From contig CAVZUK010000001.1 in NCBI GenBank assembly GCA_963778465.1, positions 1 through 64,000 on the forward strand: a stretch of 64,000 bases of DNA. Reading direction: 5' to 3'. Below, piece after piece: positions 41,697-48,671 of this stretch; the stretch's first letter is position 1, and every line of letters begins with the position of its first letter. This DNA is from CAVZBW01 sp963778465 (GTDB lineage Bacteria; Actinomycetota; Acidimicrobiia; Acidimicrobiales; RAAP-2). The translations under genes were made by a program, and so were the position numbers. Under the pieces are notes generated by a model that did no database searches, was not told where the DNA came from, and saw only the letters and a program-made list of their open reading frames with translations.

Positions 41697-43196
41697 TCAG
41701 CCGCTCCACGTCGTCGAGGCCAGCCGGGGCGCCCACTCGTCCCGCAAGGCGCGCCGGAGCGCCTTCCCCGAGGCGAGCCTCGGCACTCGGTCGACCACGA
41801 TCACGTGTCGGAGGCTCTTGTACGTGGCGAGCGATCCTGCGACGAGCTCCTGCAGCTCGCCTTCCGAGACCGCATGGGCATTGTCGAGCTGGACCGCCGC
41901 CACCGGCACCTCCCCGGCCCGCTCGTCGGGGATGCCGAAGACGGCGCAGTCGACCACCGCGGGATGCTCGAGCAGCACCGCCTCCACCTCCGCGGGGGCC
42001 ACTTGGAAGCCGCTGACCTTGATCATCTCTTTTGCCCGGTCGGTGAGGTGCACCCAACCATCGGGCTCGAGCCAGCCGAGGTCGCCGGTGCGGTACCAGT
42101 CGCCGGCGAATGCGCCCGCCGTCGCCGGCTCCGGAAGGTAGCCGACCATCGCGGAGGGACTCAGGGCCTGGATCTCGCCGATCTCCCCGGAAGGCAGGAT
42201 CCGGCCCGAATCGACGTCCGCAACACGCAGCTCGACGCCGGCCGGAGGGAGGCCGGCCGAGTCGAGCCGCCAGGCGTCCGGGCGGTCCGCGGGGTTGCAG
42301 GCGAGCACCGGGAGCTCGCTCGCCCCGTATGCCGGCAGCCATCGCACGCCGGTGCGCTCGGTGACCCGGTTGGCCACCGCCTCCGTGACCGGTGTGGCTC
42401 CCCACATGATGTAGCGGAGCGACGAGAGGTCGTAGTCCTCCAGGTGCGGGTGGTTGGCCATGGCCAGCGCGATCGGGGCCACCGCCATCTCGAGCGTCAT
42501 GCGCTCCGCCTCGATCCGGTGGAGGACCTCGTCGAGGTCGAATCTCGGGTGGAGGCGCACGCAGGCTCCGGCCGCCGCCGCCGCGAGCAGGTTGAGCAGG
42601 CCGAGGATATGGGTCGGGGGAGTGGCCACCTGGAAGCGGTCTTCGTGCCCGAGGGCCAGCGACCGGACCCAGTGGCTGGTGGCATGGGACATGGACCGGT
42701 GGGTGTGGCGGACGGCCTTGGGCAGGCCGGTCGTGCCCGAGCTGAAGACGAGGACGGACTCGGTCTCCTCGTCCGCCGAGACCTCGACCGGCCGGCCATC
42801 CGAGCGCAGCAGCGAGCGGGTGACCTTCGGGTCGTCCACGTCCGTGACGGCGACGTGCTCGCCGACGAGCGCTCCGGCGGCACGGTCGCACACTCCCCAT
42901 GCCGGCTCGGTGAGGGCGACGGCGTGGGCGACCTCCGTGGCCTTCCACGCGGGGCTCATCAGCACGGCGGCCGCACCCAGCCTGCTGAGCGCGTTGACCG
43001 CCAGGACGAACTCGACCCGGTTGGCCATCATCACCGCGACCCTCTGGCCGGCCTCGACACCGACCGATGCCAGGTAGGAGGCGAAGGCGTTGCTGCTCCG
43101 GTCGGCCGCGGCGAACGTCCATCTCTCGTCCCCCGAAAGGACGAAGTCCCTGTCGGGTAGCCGTGCCGCGGCCCGTCGGAGGCCGTGGTGCAGCAA
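41697..43196 (-). CDS. AMP-dependent acyl-CoA synthetase/ligase
   Basis: A 499-residue ANL enzyme: V-F-S-S-G-T-T-G-L-P-K-A-V-R-H, A-Y-G-A-S-E-L-P, W-Y-R-T-G-D-L-G-W, D-R-A-K-E-M-I-K-V-S-G-F-Q-V-A, and the catalytic Lys in R-L-A-S-G-K-A-L. The organisation is like 4-coumarate-CoA ligases. The likely start is TTG 43196 with AGAGG six bases upstream; no ATG or GTG lies before the homology begins. The gap to the monooxygenase gene is 17 bp, so the two are cotranscribed and the ligase probably activates an acid derived from the monooxygenase product. Confidence 0.9.
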   Translation of the reverse strand: MLHHGLRRAAARLPDRDFVLSGDERWTFAAADRSSNAFASYLASVGVEAGQRVAVMMANRVEFVLAVNALSRLGAAAVLMSPAWKATEVAHAVALTEPAWGVCDRAAGALVGEHVAVTDVDDPKVTRSLLRSDGRPVEVSADEETESVLVFSSGTTGLPKAVRHTHRSMSHATSHWVRSLALGHEDRFQVATPPTHILGLLNLLAAAAAGACVRLHPRFDLDEVLHRIEAERMTLEMAVAPIALAMANHPHLEDYDLSSLRYIMWGATPVTEAVANRVTERTGVRWLPAYGASELPVLACNPADRPDAWRLDSAGLPPAGVELRVADVDSGRILPSGEIGEIQALSPSAMVGYLPEPATAGAFAGDWYRTGDLGWLEPDGWVHLTDRAKEMIKVSGFQVAPAEVEAVLLEHPAVVDCAVFGIPDERAGEVPVAAVQLDNAHAVSEGELQELVAGSLATYKSLRHVIVVDRVPRLASGKALRRALRDEWAPRLASTTWSG

Positions 43197-43213
43197 AGGG
43201 GGACCTCTGGTGC

Positions 43214-45154
43214 CTAGGCGATCACGTAGTGGTCGGGGTCGACGGTCCGGGTCCAGTCCCAGTACCGGTCGATCGGCCACGGCGACAGCGTGAACACCTT
43301 GCCCTCGGGGTTCTTGTAGTGGCTGTGGGTGATGGAGGGGTGTGCCCACACGAGCTGGCTGATCTCGGACTGGTGCTGTTCGGCATACTCGTCGTGGGCG
43401 TCCTGGCGCACCTCGATGGTGCTCGCTCCCGATGCGAGGACGCGGTGGATCGCATCCATGGCGTAGTGCGCCTGGTACTCCGAGTGGTAGAAGAGGCTGG
43501 CGCCGTGCGCCAGGTTCGTCCCCGGGCCGTACATGCAGAACAGGTTCGGGAAGTTGGGAATCGTGATGCCGAGGTAGGCCGTCGGCTCGTCCGCCCACTG
43601 CTCCCGCAACGAGGCGCCGTGGCGCCCGGTCATCTCCATCGGGGCGAGAAACTCGTTGTGCCGGAACCCCGTCGCGTAGCAGATGATGTCCGCCTCGTGG
43701 AGAACGCCGTCCACGGTCACGACGCCCTCGGGCACGATCCGGTCGATGCCGGTGCGCACGTAGTCGACCTGTGGCTTGGCCAGGCATCGGAGCCAGGACC
43801 CGTTGTCCTGCAGCACGCGCTTGCCCATGGCCGGATAGTCGGGCGTCGTCTTCTCGATCAGGTCCGGTCGATCGGCGAGGATCGACTGCATCCACGCCGC
43901 CAGGAGGTCCCGCCGCTGGGCGTTGGTCGAATTGACCGACTGGCCCGTCTCGTCGTGGTGGTCGGGGTCGATCCGGTACTGCTCCGTGCCGATGGCGATA
44001 CCCGGGAACGTCATGAGGAACCGGAACCATCTCGCATAGAAGGGCAGGTGGCGCAGCGCCCAGCGGTCGCCGGGCGGCACGGTCGCGTGGTACATCATGT
44101 TGGGGATGATCCACTGAGCGGTGCGCTGGAAGATTGTCAGATGCCCGACGCGCTCGGCGATCGTCGGTGCGATCTGGAACCCGCTCGCCCCGGCGCCGAC
44201 GAGGGCGAAGCGTGAGCCCGTGATGTCCAGCCCGGCCGGCCAGCGAGCAGAGTGGAACGAGGGTCCGGCGAAGTCGTCCATCCCCGCGATCTCGGGAAGC
44301 CGGGGAAGGTTGAGCGAACCGACGGCGCTGATCACGAAGCGCGCCTCGAGGACCTCCTCGTCTCCGTCCGGTCCCCGCACGGCAACCTGCCACCGCTCCG
44401 TTGACTCGTCCCACGTGACCGACTCGACCGTCGTCCCGAAACGGCAGTGGGGCTGGAGCCCGTACTTGGTCACGATGCTCGAGAAGTACTCCTGGAGCTC
44501 CGGCTGCTGGCAGTAGTACTCGCTCCAGTGGTCGCCGGGCTCGAAGGAGTAGCAGTACTGGTGGCTGCCGACGTCTACCCGGGCACCGGGATAGCTGTTC
44601 TCCCACCAGGTTCCGCCGGGCCCGTCGTTCTTGTCGACGATGGTGAACGGCAACCCGGCCTGGGCGAGCCGGATGCCCGCGAGGATGCCCGACTCCCCAC
44701 AGCCGATCACGACGACGGGCGATGCCGCCTTGGACTCCTCCGGCACCTCCGGGCCCCAGGAGATGGCGAGGGCGTCGGCGCCGTCGAATTGCATGTCCTC
44801 CATGAACATGCCCTCGAGCGTGCCGCCGACGGGCTTTCGCCCGAGGAATTCCATCATCTCGCGCAGGAGCTCGCGTGGGAGCGTATGCGGCTCGCATCCC
44901 CCGTCGCGATACGCGGCGATCGCGGGCACGGCCCGGCGACGCACCTCGGCGAGCTCGTCGTCGGGCATCCGACCCTGAAACTCCGTGGACACCGCCACCC
45001 GTGGCCCGATCTCTCCTCGGATCCAGGAGGGATCCCCGGTCATGTGGACGAGCGAGCACATCAGTGCCGGCACGCTGACGTCCTCGAGGGCGGCGGCGAT
45101 CGCCTGATCGTCGTCGTCGAATGGTTCCCCCGCATGGGGGTTGCGGCCCGCCAT
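43214..45154 (-). CDS. Baeyer-Villiger flavin monooxygenase (HAPMO-like)
   Basis: 646 residues. After a ~140-residue N-terminal extension come the first Rossmann motif G-C-G-E-S-G (151-156), the Baeyer-Villiger fingerprint F-A-G-P-S-F-H-S-A-R-W-P, a second nucleotide site G-A-G-A-S-G, and Y-A-T-G-F-R-H-N. The N-terminal extension and size match 4-hydroxyacetophenone monooxygenase-type enzymes. It would use FAD, NADPH and oxygen to turn a ketone into an ester or lactone. Followed by a CoA ligase 17 bp on, and by a lactonase-led operon. Confidence 0.93.
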   Translation of the reverse strand: MAGRNPHAGEPFDDDDQAIAAALEDVSVPALMCSLVHMTGDPSWIRGEIGPRVAVSTEFQGRMPDDELAEVRRRAVPAIAAYRDGGCEPHTLPRELLREMMEFLGRKPVGGTLEGMFMEDMQFDGADALAISWGPEVPEESKAASPVVVIGCGESGILAGIRLAQAGLPFTIVDKNDGPGGTWWENSYPGARVDVGSHQYCYSFEPGDHWSEYYCQQPELQEYFSSIVTKYGLQPHCRFGTTVESVTWDESTERWQVAVRGPDGDEEVLEARFVISAVGSLNLPRLPEIAGMDDFAGPSFHSARWPAGLDITGSRFALVGAGASGFQIAPTIAERVGHLTIFQRTAQWIIPNMMYHATVPPGDRWALRHLPFYARWFRFLMTFPGIAIGTEQYRIDPDHHDETGQSVNSTNAQRRDLLAAWMQSILADRPDLIEKTTPDYPAMGKRVLQDNGSWLRCLAKPQVDYVRTGIDRIVPEGVVTVDGVLHEADIICYATGFRHNEFLAPMEMTGRHGASLREQWADEPTAYLGITIPNFPNLFCMYGPGTNLAHGASLFYHSEYQAHYAMDAIHRVLASGASTIEVRQDAHDEYAEQHQSEISQLVWAHPSITHSHYKNPEGKVFTLSPWPIDRYWDWTRTVDPDHYVIA

Positions 45155-45219
45155 CGGCTAGACGATAGCTGCGCCGGCGTGCGCCGTCCCGAGCGGTGGG
45201 GACGCCGCGGCGTGGTGGC

Positions 45220-45459
45220 TCAGCCGGAGAGGAGCTGCTGGGCCCGGTCTACGTCGGTGGCGTCGAATGCCGCGACGTCGTGCGCTCCCACCTCCTCCGC
45301 CGCCCGTCGGAGCCGGCCGGGGTCGCGCCTCCTGAGGATCACCTCCGAGGCCCGGGGGTTTGCCGGGTGGGTCTCGAGCCCGATGGCGGAGCTGCCCCCG
45401 ACCACGACCGCCGCCTGAGCGACCAGCTCGCCGGCGGGGTCGGCGTCGGGGGCGCTCAT
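45220..45459 (-). pseudogene. Truncated SDR gene (N-terminal Rossmann part only)
   Basis: About 79 residues. After M-S-A-P-D-A-D-P-A-G comes the SDR cofactor half: V-V-V-G-G-S-S-A-I-G-L-E-T, V-I-L-R-R-R-D-P-G-R-L-R-R-A-A, and D-V-A-A-F-D-A-T-D-V-D. A stop then interrupts before the N-N-A-G motif and the Tyr/Lys catalytic residues. H-P-A-N-P replaces the usual helix sequence after the cofactor loop. The ATG overlaps the VOC gene stop (ATGA), so the remnant is still in a translated position. A decayed or deleted SDR is more likely than a functional mini-protein. Confidence 0.65.
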
Positions 45460-45899
45460 CGCCCGGGGAGGCGTGTCGTGATCTCCTGGACGAACCAGCC
45501 GTTGCCGTCCGGGTCGCGGAACGAGACGAAGGAGCCGTAGCTCGCGCGCTCCGGAGCGGGGCCGAGGACCCGTGCGGCCTCCCCTGCGTGGTGGAAGACC
45601 CCGCCGGCATCGTGGAACACGTCGCTCACCTCGACGCCATGCCCGACCAGGCCGGCCCGGGCCGCCTCGATGTCGTCGACCACCAGTTGCAGGCCGTCCG
45701 CCGAGCCGGGTGCGGCCGAGGTGACCCCGCTGCCGAGGATGATGGAGCATGCCGACCCCGGAGGGGTCATCTGCACCACGCGGAAACCGTCCTCGCCGGC
45801 GATGTCGGCATCGAGCCTCCATCCCAGCATCTTGTAGAAGTCCCGGGCTCGATCCACGTCGGAGACGGGCACTACCACCACTTCGAGCCTCATGTCCAT
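45456..45899 (-). CDS. VOC superfamily (glyoxalase / dioxygenase fold) protein
   Basis: A 147-residue protein with the paired beta-alpha-beta-beta-beta units of the vicinal oxygen chelate fold: V-V-P-V-S-D-V-D-R-A-R-D-F-Y-K-M-L-G-W, F-R-V-V-Q-M-T-P-P-G-S-A-C-S-I, and F-R-D-P-D-G-N-G-W-F-V-Q-E. The last motif carries the usual metal-binding Glu. Substrate unknown; fold members include glyoxalase I, ring-cleavage dioxygenases, epimerases and antibiotic-binding proteins. It is the gene before the SDR remnant in a minus-strand run. Confidence 0.9.
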   Translation of the reverse strand: MDMRLEVVVVPVSDVDRARDFYKMLGWRLDADIAGEDGFRVVQMTPPGSACSIILGSGVTSAAPGSADGLQLVVDDIEAARAGLVGHGVEVSDVFHDAGGVFHHAGEAARVLGPAPERASYGSFVSFRDPDGNGWFVQEITTRLPGR

Positions 45900-45968
45900 G
45901 ACGGCGCTCCTGTCGCTTGCCGGTGATGTCCCGTCGCCGTTCTCGCTGCCGCTGCCACTGCCGCTGCC

Positions 45969-46022
45969 GGGCAGACGGGGACGGGCAGACGGGGACGGGC
46001 AGACGGGGACGGGCAGACGGGG
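45969..46022. repeat. 14-bp tandem repeat upstream of the VOC gene
   Basis: GGGCAGACGGGGAC is repeated three times exactly, with a partial fourth copy, preceded by a CTGCCACTGCCGCTGCC-like imperfect triplet run. It lies between the VOC gene and the NTF2-fold gene on the minus strand, in the leader of the VOC gene. The period is not a multiple of three. Confidence 0.88.
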
Positions 46023-46081
46023 CCGCCATCATGATCGCGCTCAGGATCGCCCGGCCGCCTCCCTCCTGGCGGGAGTGGGCC

Positions 46082-46492
46082 TCAGTAGGGCGAGGGTTGG
46101 TTGAAGACGATGACGAGGCTCACGATCTTGCCGTCCCGGACGCTGAAGTAGTTCGACAGGACCAAATCCTCGGGGAGGTTGGTCTTGTCGTACGTCCCGT
46201 CGTACTTGGCCCGCACGATGACGTCGCCGTAGTGGTCGACGACCTCGAGCACGTCCATCGTGACGTGATCGCCGACGAGCTCCTTGTCCACGAACCGCCG
46301 GATCGCGTCGGCGCCGGTGATCTCGCGGCGGTTGTCGTTGACGTAGGCATCGGCGGCGAACGTCGCCATGATCCGGTCGACGTCGAAGCCGTTGACGGCC
46401 GAGATGTGCTCGGCCACGACGTCGGGCAGCGTGGCGGTCTCGGGTCGCCCGGCGGTGGTGGGTCGCTCGGCGGCGGTGTGCTCGGTAGGCAT
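46082..46492 (-). CDS. NTF2/SnoaL-fold protein
   Basis: 136 residues from M-P-T-E-H-T-A-A. The body shows the SnoaL pattern: V-V-A-E-H-I-S-A-V-N-G-F-D-V-D-R-I, F-A-A-D-A-Y-V-N-D, I-T-G-A-D-A-I-R-R-F, V-D-H-Y-G-D-V-I-V-R-A, and L-V-L-S-N-Y-F-S-V-R-D-G-K-I-V-S. A GAGGAGG lies ~11 bases before the ATG. It is divergent from the MerR regulator and may be controlled through the same region, although the MerR-type promoter points the other way. Function unassigned. Confidence 0.82.
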   Translation of the reverse strand: MPTEHTAAERPTTAGRPETATLPDVVAEHISAVNGFDVDRIMATFAADAYVNDNRREITGADAIRRFVDKELVGDHVTMDVLEVVDHYGDVIVRAKYDGTYDKTNLPEDLVLSNYFSVRDGKIVSLVIVFNQPSPY

Positions 46493-46580
46493 CTGGTCTG
46501 TTCCTCCTCGTAGGCGCTGGGAATCTCCCCCCACACCGTCTCCGGTCCCGTTGGGGGAGAGTCAACCCCGCCTTCTGGGC

Positions 46581-46611
46581 TTGAACCTCCCCCTGGGGGA
46601 GGTCCGATACT
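46581..46611 (+). promoter_or_regulatory. MerR-type promoter with 19-bp spacer and perfect palindrome
   Basis: TTGAAC (46581-46586) and GATACT (46606-46611) are separated by exactly 19 bp, the over-long spacing typical of MerR-activated promoters. ACCTCCCCCTGGGGGAGGT (46585-46603), a perfect 9-bp inverted repeat around one base, fills the spacer. The regulator's ATG is only seven bases after the -10 box, so the transcript is essentially leaderless. MerR dimers twist such promoters into an active form when ligand binds, so the merR gene probably autoregulates here. Confidence 0.8.
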
Positions 46612-46617
46612 GGTGGG

Positions 46618-47454
46618 ATGCGACCATCGCTTCCGATCGGCGACTTCTCGAGGGCGACGCATCTGAGCATCAAGGCCTTGCGCTACTACCACCGGGTCGG
46701 GCTCCTCGAGCCCGCCGAGGTCGACGCGGCGACGGGCCACCGGCGCTACACCCCCGATCAGATCGCCAGCGCGCAGGTCATCAAGCGGCTCCGCGCTCTC
46801 GACATGCCGGTCGACGAGGTGGGTGCGGTGATCCACACGAAGGAGGTCGGGAGGCGCAACGATCTGATCTCCGTCCACCTCTGTCGGCTCGAGGACGCAC
46901 TCGCGAGGACGCAGGAGGCGACCGCCTCTCTGCGCGATCTCCTCGAGCCCCAGGAGGAGCCGACGACCGAGGCCTTCGAGCACCGCAGGATCGGGGCCAC
47001 CGAGACGGCGGCCGTCCACGACGTCGTCGACCTCGAGGACATCTCCTCGTGGTTCCAGGGAGCGTTCGGCGAGATTCACGCCGTGCTGGGCGCCCAGGGG
47101 CTCCGCCCGGCCGGGGCCAGTGGTGGGATCTACGCGACCGAGCTCTTCGCGCACGAGCGGGGCGAGTGCACCGTCTTCGTGCCCGCGACCGGGGCCGTCC
47201 GTGCCTCCGGTCGTGTCGAGCAGTTGGTCGTGCCCGGCATCGAGATGGCGATCACCACCCATGCCGGCAACCACCGCGACATCGACCGTTCGTACGGCTC
47301 CCTTGCGACCTACGTGGCCGAGCACGCCATCGCGGTCGAGGGTCCCATCCGCGAGTACTACGTGGTGGGCAGGCGGGAGACCTCCGACGAGGCGCGGTGG
47401 GTCACCGAGATCGGTTGGCCCATCTTCGACGTGGGATCGGGCCGCTCGGCCTGA
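46618..47454 (+). CDS. MerR family regulator with GyrI-like effector-binding domain
   Basis: A 278-residue BmrR-like regulator. The N-terminal winged helix reads L-P-I-G-D-F-S-R-A-T-H-L-S-I-K-A-L-R-Y-Y-H-R-V-G-L-L, then R-R-Y-T-P-D-Q-I. A dimerisation helix follows, then a ~150-residue domain containing H-A-G-N-H-R-D-I-D-R-S-Y and I-R-E-Y-Y-V-V-G, typical of GyrI-like multidrug-binding domains. It likely activates transcription when bound to a small hydrophobic or cationic molecule. The only obvious MerR promoter found is its own. Confidence 0.93.
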   Translation: MRPSLPIGDFSRATHLSIKALRYYHRVGLLEPAEVDAATGHRRYTPDQIASAQVIKRLRALDMPVDEVGAVIHTKEVGRRNDLISVHLCRLEDALARTQEATASLRDLLEPQEEPTTEAFEHRRIGATETAAVHDVVDLEDISSWFQGAFGEIHAVLGAQGLRPAGASGGIYATELFAHERGECTVFVPATGAVRASGRVEQLVVPGIEMAITTHAGNHRDIDRSYGSLATYVAEHAIAVEGPIREYYVVGRRETSDEARWVTEIGWPIFDVGSGRSA

Positions 47455-47549
47455 CGATGCCGACCGGAGCGCACGCCGACCGTCCCGAAACGCGTGCCGA
47501 CCGGCCGCTAGCATCGGTGCCGCAACCAAGGGAGGGCTCGCGTCCGCCG

Positions 47550-48671
47550 GTGATCAAGTACATCGGATCAAAGAGAAGGCTCGTGCCCGTCCTCGGAGAG
47601 ATGCTGGCCTCCAGCGGCGCCTCGACCGCGCTCGATCTCTTCACCGGTACCACCCGGGTGGCTCAGGAGTTCAAGCGGCGTGGCGCTTCCGTCACGGCCG
47701 TCGACACGGCCCGATACTCCGAGGTCTTCGCGAGATGCCACATCCAGACGGATGGGAGCGCGGTCGAAAAGGACGACCTGCGCGAAGCGCTCGAGTACCT
47801 CAACGCCCTACCCGGGAAGGCGGGGTACTTCACCGAGACGTTCTGCGTCCGGTCCCGGTTCTTCCAGCCCTTCAACGGCGAGAGGGTGGATGCCATCCGG
47901 GATCGGATCGAGTCGGACTTCGGAGGAAGCGACCTCTATCCCATCCTGCTCACCAGCCTCATCGACGCCGCGGATCGCGTCGACTCGACGACGGGACTGC
48001 AGATGGCCTACGTGAAACGCTGGGCTCCCCGCTCCTACAACCGCCTGGAGCTTCGTGCGCCCGAGCTCTTGGCGGGTCCCGGGCGGGCCGTCCGGGCTGA
48101 TGCGACCGAAGTGGTCGAGACGCTGGGCGAGTTCGACCTGGCCTACCTCGACCCTCCCTACAACCAGCACCGCTACTTCACCAACTACCACATCTGGGAG
48201 ACGCTGGTGGCCTGGGACGACCCCGACCACTACGGGAAGGCGTGCAAGCGGGTCGACTCGCGCGACGCGTCCAACAAGAGCGCGTTCAATCGCAGGCGAG
48301 AGATGCCCGAGGCCCTGCGGGAGGCCATCCGCCAGGTGCGGGCCCGCGTGCTGGTGCTGTCGTACAACGACGAGTCCTGGGTCTCTCTCGATCAGCTCGC
48401 GGCGTGGTGCTCCGTGCGTGGCCACGTGCACGCGCTGGCGTTCGACTCCAAGCGCTACGTGGGGGCGCAGATCGGCATCTACAACCCGAGCGGGCAGCGG
48501 GTCGGCGAGGTGACCCGCCTGAGGAACCTCGAATACGTGCTGGTCGCAGGGTCGAAGTCCGACGTCGAGGCGGTGGTGGCCCCGCACGAGGCGCAAGCCG
48601 GAGCGGTCGGCGCTCAGCGATCCGGCAAGCCGGCAAGCTCGGCCTCCGCCAACAGCGCCTGTCTCGCGTAG
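47550..48671 (+). CDS. D12-class N6-adenine DNA methyltransferase
   Basis: About 373 residues. The N-terminus I-K-Y-I-G-S-K-R-R-L and D-L-F-T-G-T-T-R-V-A form the SAM-binding motifs, and D-L-A-Y-L-D-P-P-Y-N is the catalytic D-P-P-Y motif of N6-adenine methylases. V-L-V-L-S-Y-N-D-E-S follows. The GTG start places motif X at the very N-terminus; an ATG at 47457 would add 31 residues. No restriction endonuclease gene lies beside it, so it is a solitary (Dam-like) methylase, used for epigenetic marking or protection, or a leftover of an R-M system. Its 3' end overlaps the cyclase gene tail-to-tail. Confidence 0.9.
   Translation: MIKYIGSKRRLVPVLGEMLASSGASTALDLFTGTTRVAQEFKRRGASVTAVDTARYSEVFARCHIQTDGSAVEKDDLREALEYLNALPGKAGYFTETFCVRSRFFQPFNGERVDAIRDRIESDFGGSDLYPILLTSLIDAADRVDSTTGLQMAYVKRWAPRSYNRLELRAPELLAGPGRAVRADATEVVETLGEFDLAYLDPPYNQHRYFTNYHIWETLVAWDDPDHYGKACKRVDSRDASNKSAFNRRREMPEALREAIRQVRARVLVLSYNDESWVSLDQLAAWCSVRGHVHALAFDSKRYVGAQIGIYNPSGQRVGEVTRLRNLEYVLVAGSKSDVEAVVAPHEAQAGAVGAQRSGKPASSASANSACLA

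Noticed and set aside
41154..43160. 668-codon plus-strand frame opposite SMP-30 and the CoA ligase
   Set aside because: The sense proteins have complete catalytic motifs; the opposite translation is a high-GC shadow.
46368..47549. Upstream extension of the methylase frame
   Set aside because: It overlaps the MerR gene in another frame; the methylase N-terminal motif starts at 47550.
47808..48613. C-terminal ~270 codons of the uncorrected cyclase frame
   Set aside because: They are antisense to the intact D12 methylase; the frame-corrected gene ends at 48614 with the expected family ending.
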